From positions 1-64,000 of the forward strand of contig JAGAMC010000011.1 in NCBI GenBank assembly GCA_017624915.1: 64,000 nucleotides of DNA, in the 5' to 3' direction. The notes beneath the pieces were generated by a model. The model saw nothing but the letters and a program-made list of their open reading frames with translations, did not search any database and was not told where the DNA came from. The DNA comes from Oscillospiraceae bacterium (lineage in GTDB: Bacteria > Bacillota > Clostridia > Oscillospirales > Oscillospiraceae). Positions 63,885 to 64,000 of the stretch are shown here, piece after piece. The stretch's first letter is position 1; each line of letters starts with the position of its first letter. A program made the position numbers and the translations under genes.

Positions 63885-64000
63885 ATGAACGTCACCATCC
63901 GACCGACTTTGCTGAAGGGCGGCATTACCCCGCCGCCCTCCAAGTCTCAGACCCACCGGGCTGTCATTGCCGCCGCCCTTGCCGGCGGTGTGAGCACACT
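63885..64000 (+). CDS. aroA: 5-enolpyruvylshikimate-3-phosphate synthase (partial)
   Basis: The first 38 residues of EPSP synthase, cut by the right edge. The N-terminal PPPSKSQTHRAVIAAALAGG carries the Lys and Ser that contact shikimate 3-phosphate and PEP. ATG 63885 lies 4 bp after the aroB stop codon, so the gene is the third of the aro operon. The Ser-Lys-Ser-Gln-Thr order is as in class II-like Gram-positive enzymes, but the fragment is too short to class it. Confidence 0.9.
   Translation, partial: MNVTIRPTLLKGGITPPPSKSQTHRAVIAAALAGGVST

Noticed and set aside
1..64000. Mobile elements, prophage, or toxin-antitoxin modules
   Set aside because: No transposase, integrase, phage structural gene, or paired toxin gene was recognised; the XRE gene pairs with a membrane protein rather than a toxin.

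Overview
This is a GC-rich (roughly 58-60% by eye), densely coded chromosomal segment from a Gram-positive, endospore-forming anaerobe of the class Clostridia, most likely an Oscillospiraceae/Ruminococcaceae-type gut bacterium (inference). Supporting signs are AGGAGG ribosome sites, TTGACA/TATAAT promoters, rho-independent terminators, SpoIID and BofA, class B sortase, AzlC/AzlD, NhaC, BioY and ThiT carriers, a family I CoA-transferase of the butyrate/acetate type, and TPP, lysine and c-di-GMP riboswitches. No phage, transposon, CRISPR array or rRNA operon was seen.

Layout. 1-10.7 kb: a sugar-acid or amino-sugar catabolic island. It has the lipoyl end of an E2 acyltransferase with a DeoR regulator, a SIS isomerase divergent from an archaeal-type triosephosphate isomerase, a YjbQ-like protein, ribulose-phosphate epimerase, lipoate ligase, an AraC regulator, NagB-like and NagA-like proteins, and a stand-alone sugar ABC ATPase preceded by a structured leader. 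10.7-19.3 kb: housekeeping genes (GATase, tRNA-Gly, LUD protein, a second type IIA topoisomerase pair, Pgi, tRNA-Val). 19.3-30.0 kb: the most striking region, a compact c-di-GMP/sortase surface locus. It holds a 1248-residue REC/HD-GYP/PAS/GGDEF/GAF protein, a small unknown protein, a c-di-GMP-I riboswitch in front of a 1308-residue VWA/MucBP/pilin-like adhesin ending in VPKTG, a class B sortase, and a SARP/BTAD regulator carrying a degenerate GGDEF domain that keeps an RxxD I-site. Two promoters here share a roughly 65-bp conserved element. 30.2-35.0 kb: a transglutaminase-like lipoprotein and a pseudopilus operon (GspF-like, four small envelope proteins, PilT). 35.1-45.7 kb: GreA, glycosyltransferase and Glf, a membrane-anchored MerR operon, SpoIID, MnmA, TPP riboswitch with ThiT, HAD phosphatase, and a lysine riboswitch with an NhaC-family (LysW-like) transporter. 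45.7-58.2 kb: thioesterase, ferritin-like protein, SGNH hydrolase, rhomboid, SerC-SerA, a MerR-RDD fusion, lipid kinase, BofA, a possible small RNA, BioY, AzlCD, CoA-transferase and an XRE/membrane-protein pair. 58.3-64.0 kb: ThiI, HAD nucleotidase, CinA, then an aromatic pathway operon (aroF-aroB-aroA) behind a Phe/Tyr/Trp-rich leader peptide and attenuator.

How genes work together. In the 19-30 kb locus one protein can plausibly make and destroy c-di-GMP, the riboswitch can read it at the adhesin mRNA (geometry suggests an ON switch), and the SARP protein may read it at DNA level, while the sortase anchors the adhesin. This three-layer circuit is the best candidate for an undescribed system. 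Elsewhere metabolite-sensing RNA is frequent: thiamine, lysine and aromatic amino-acid supply are each governed by a leader visible here.
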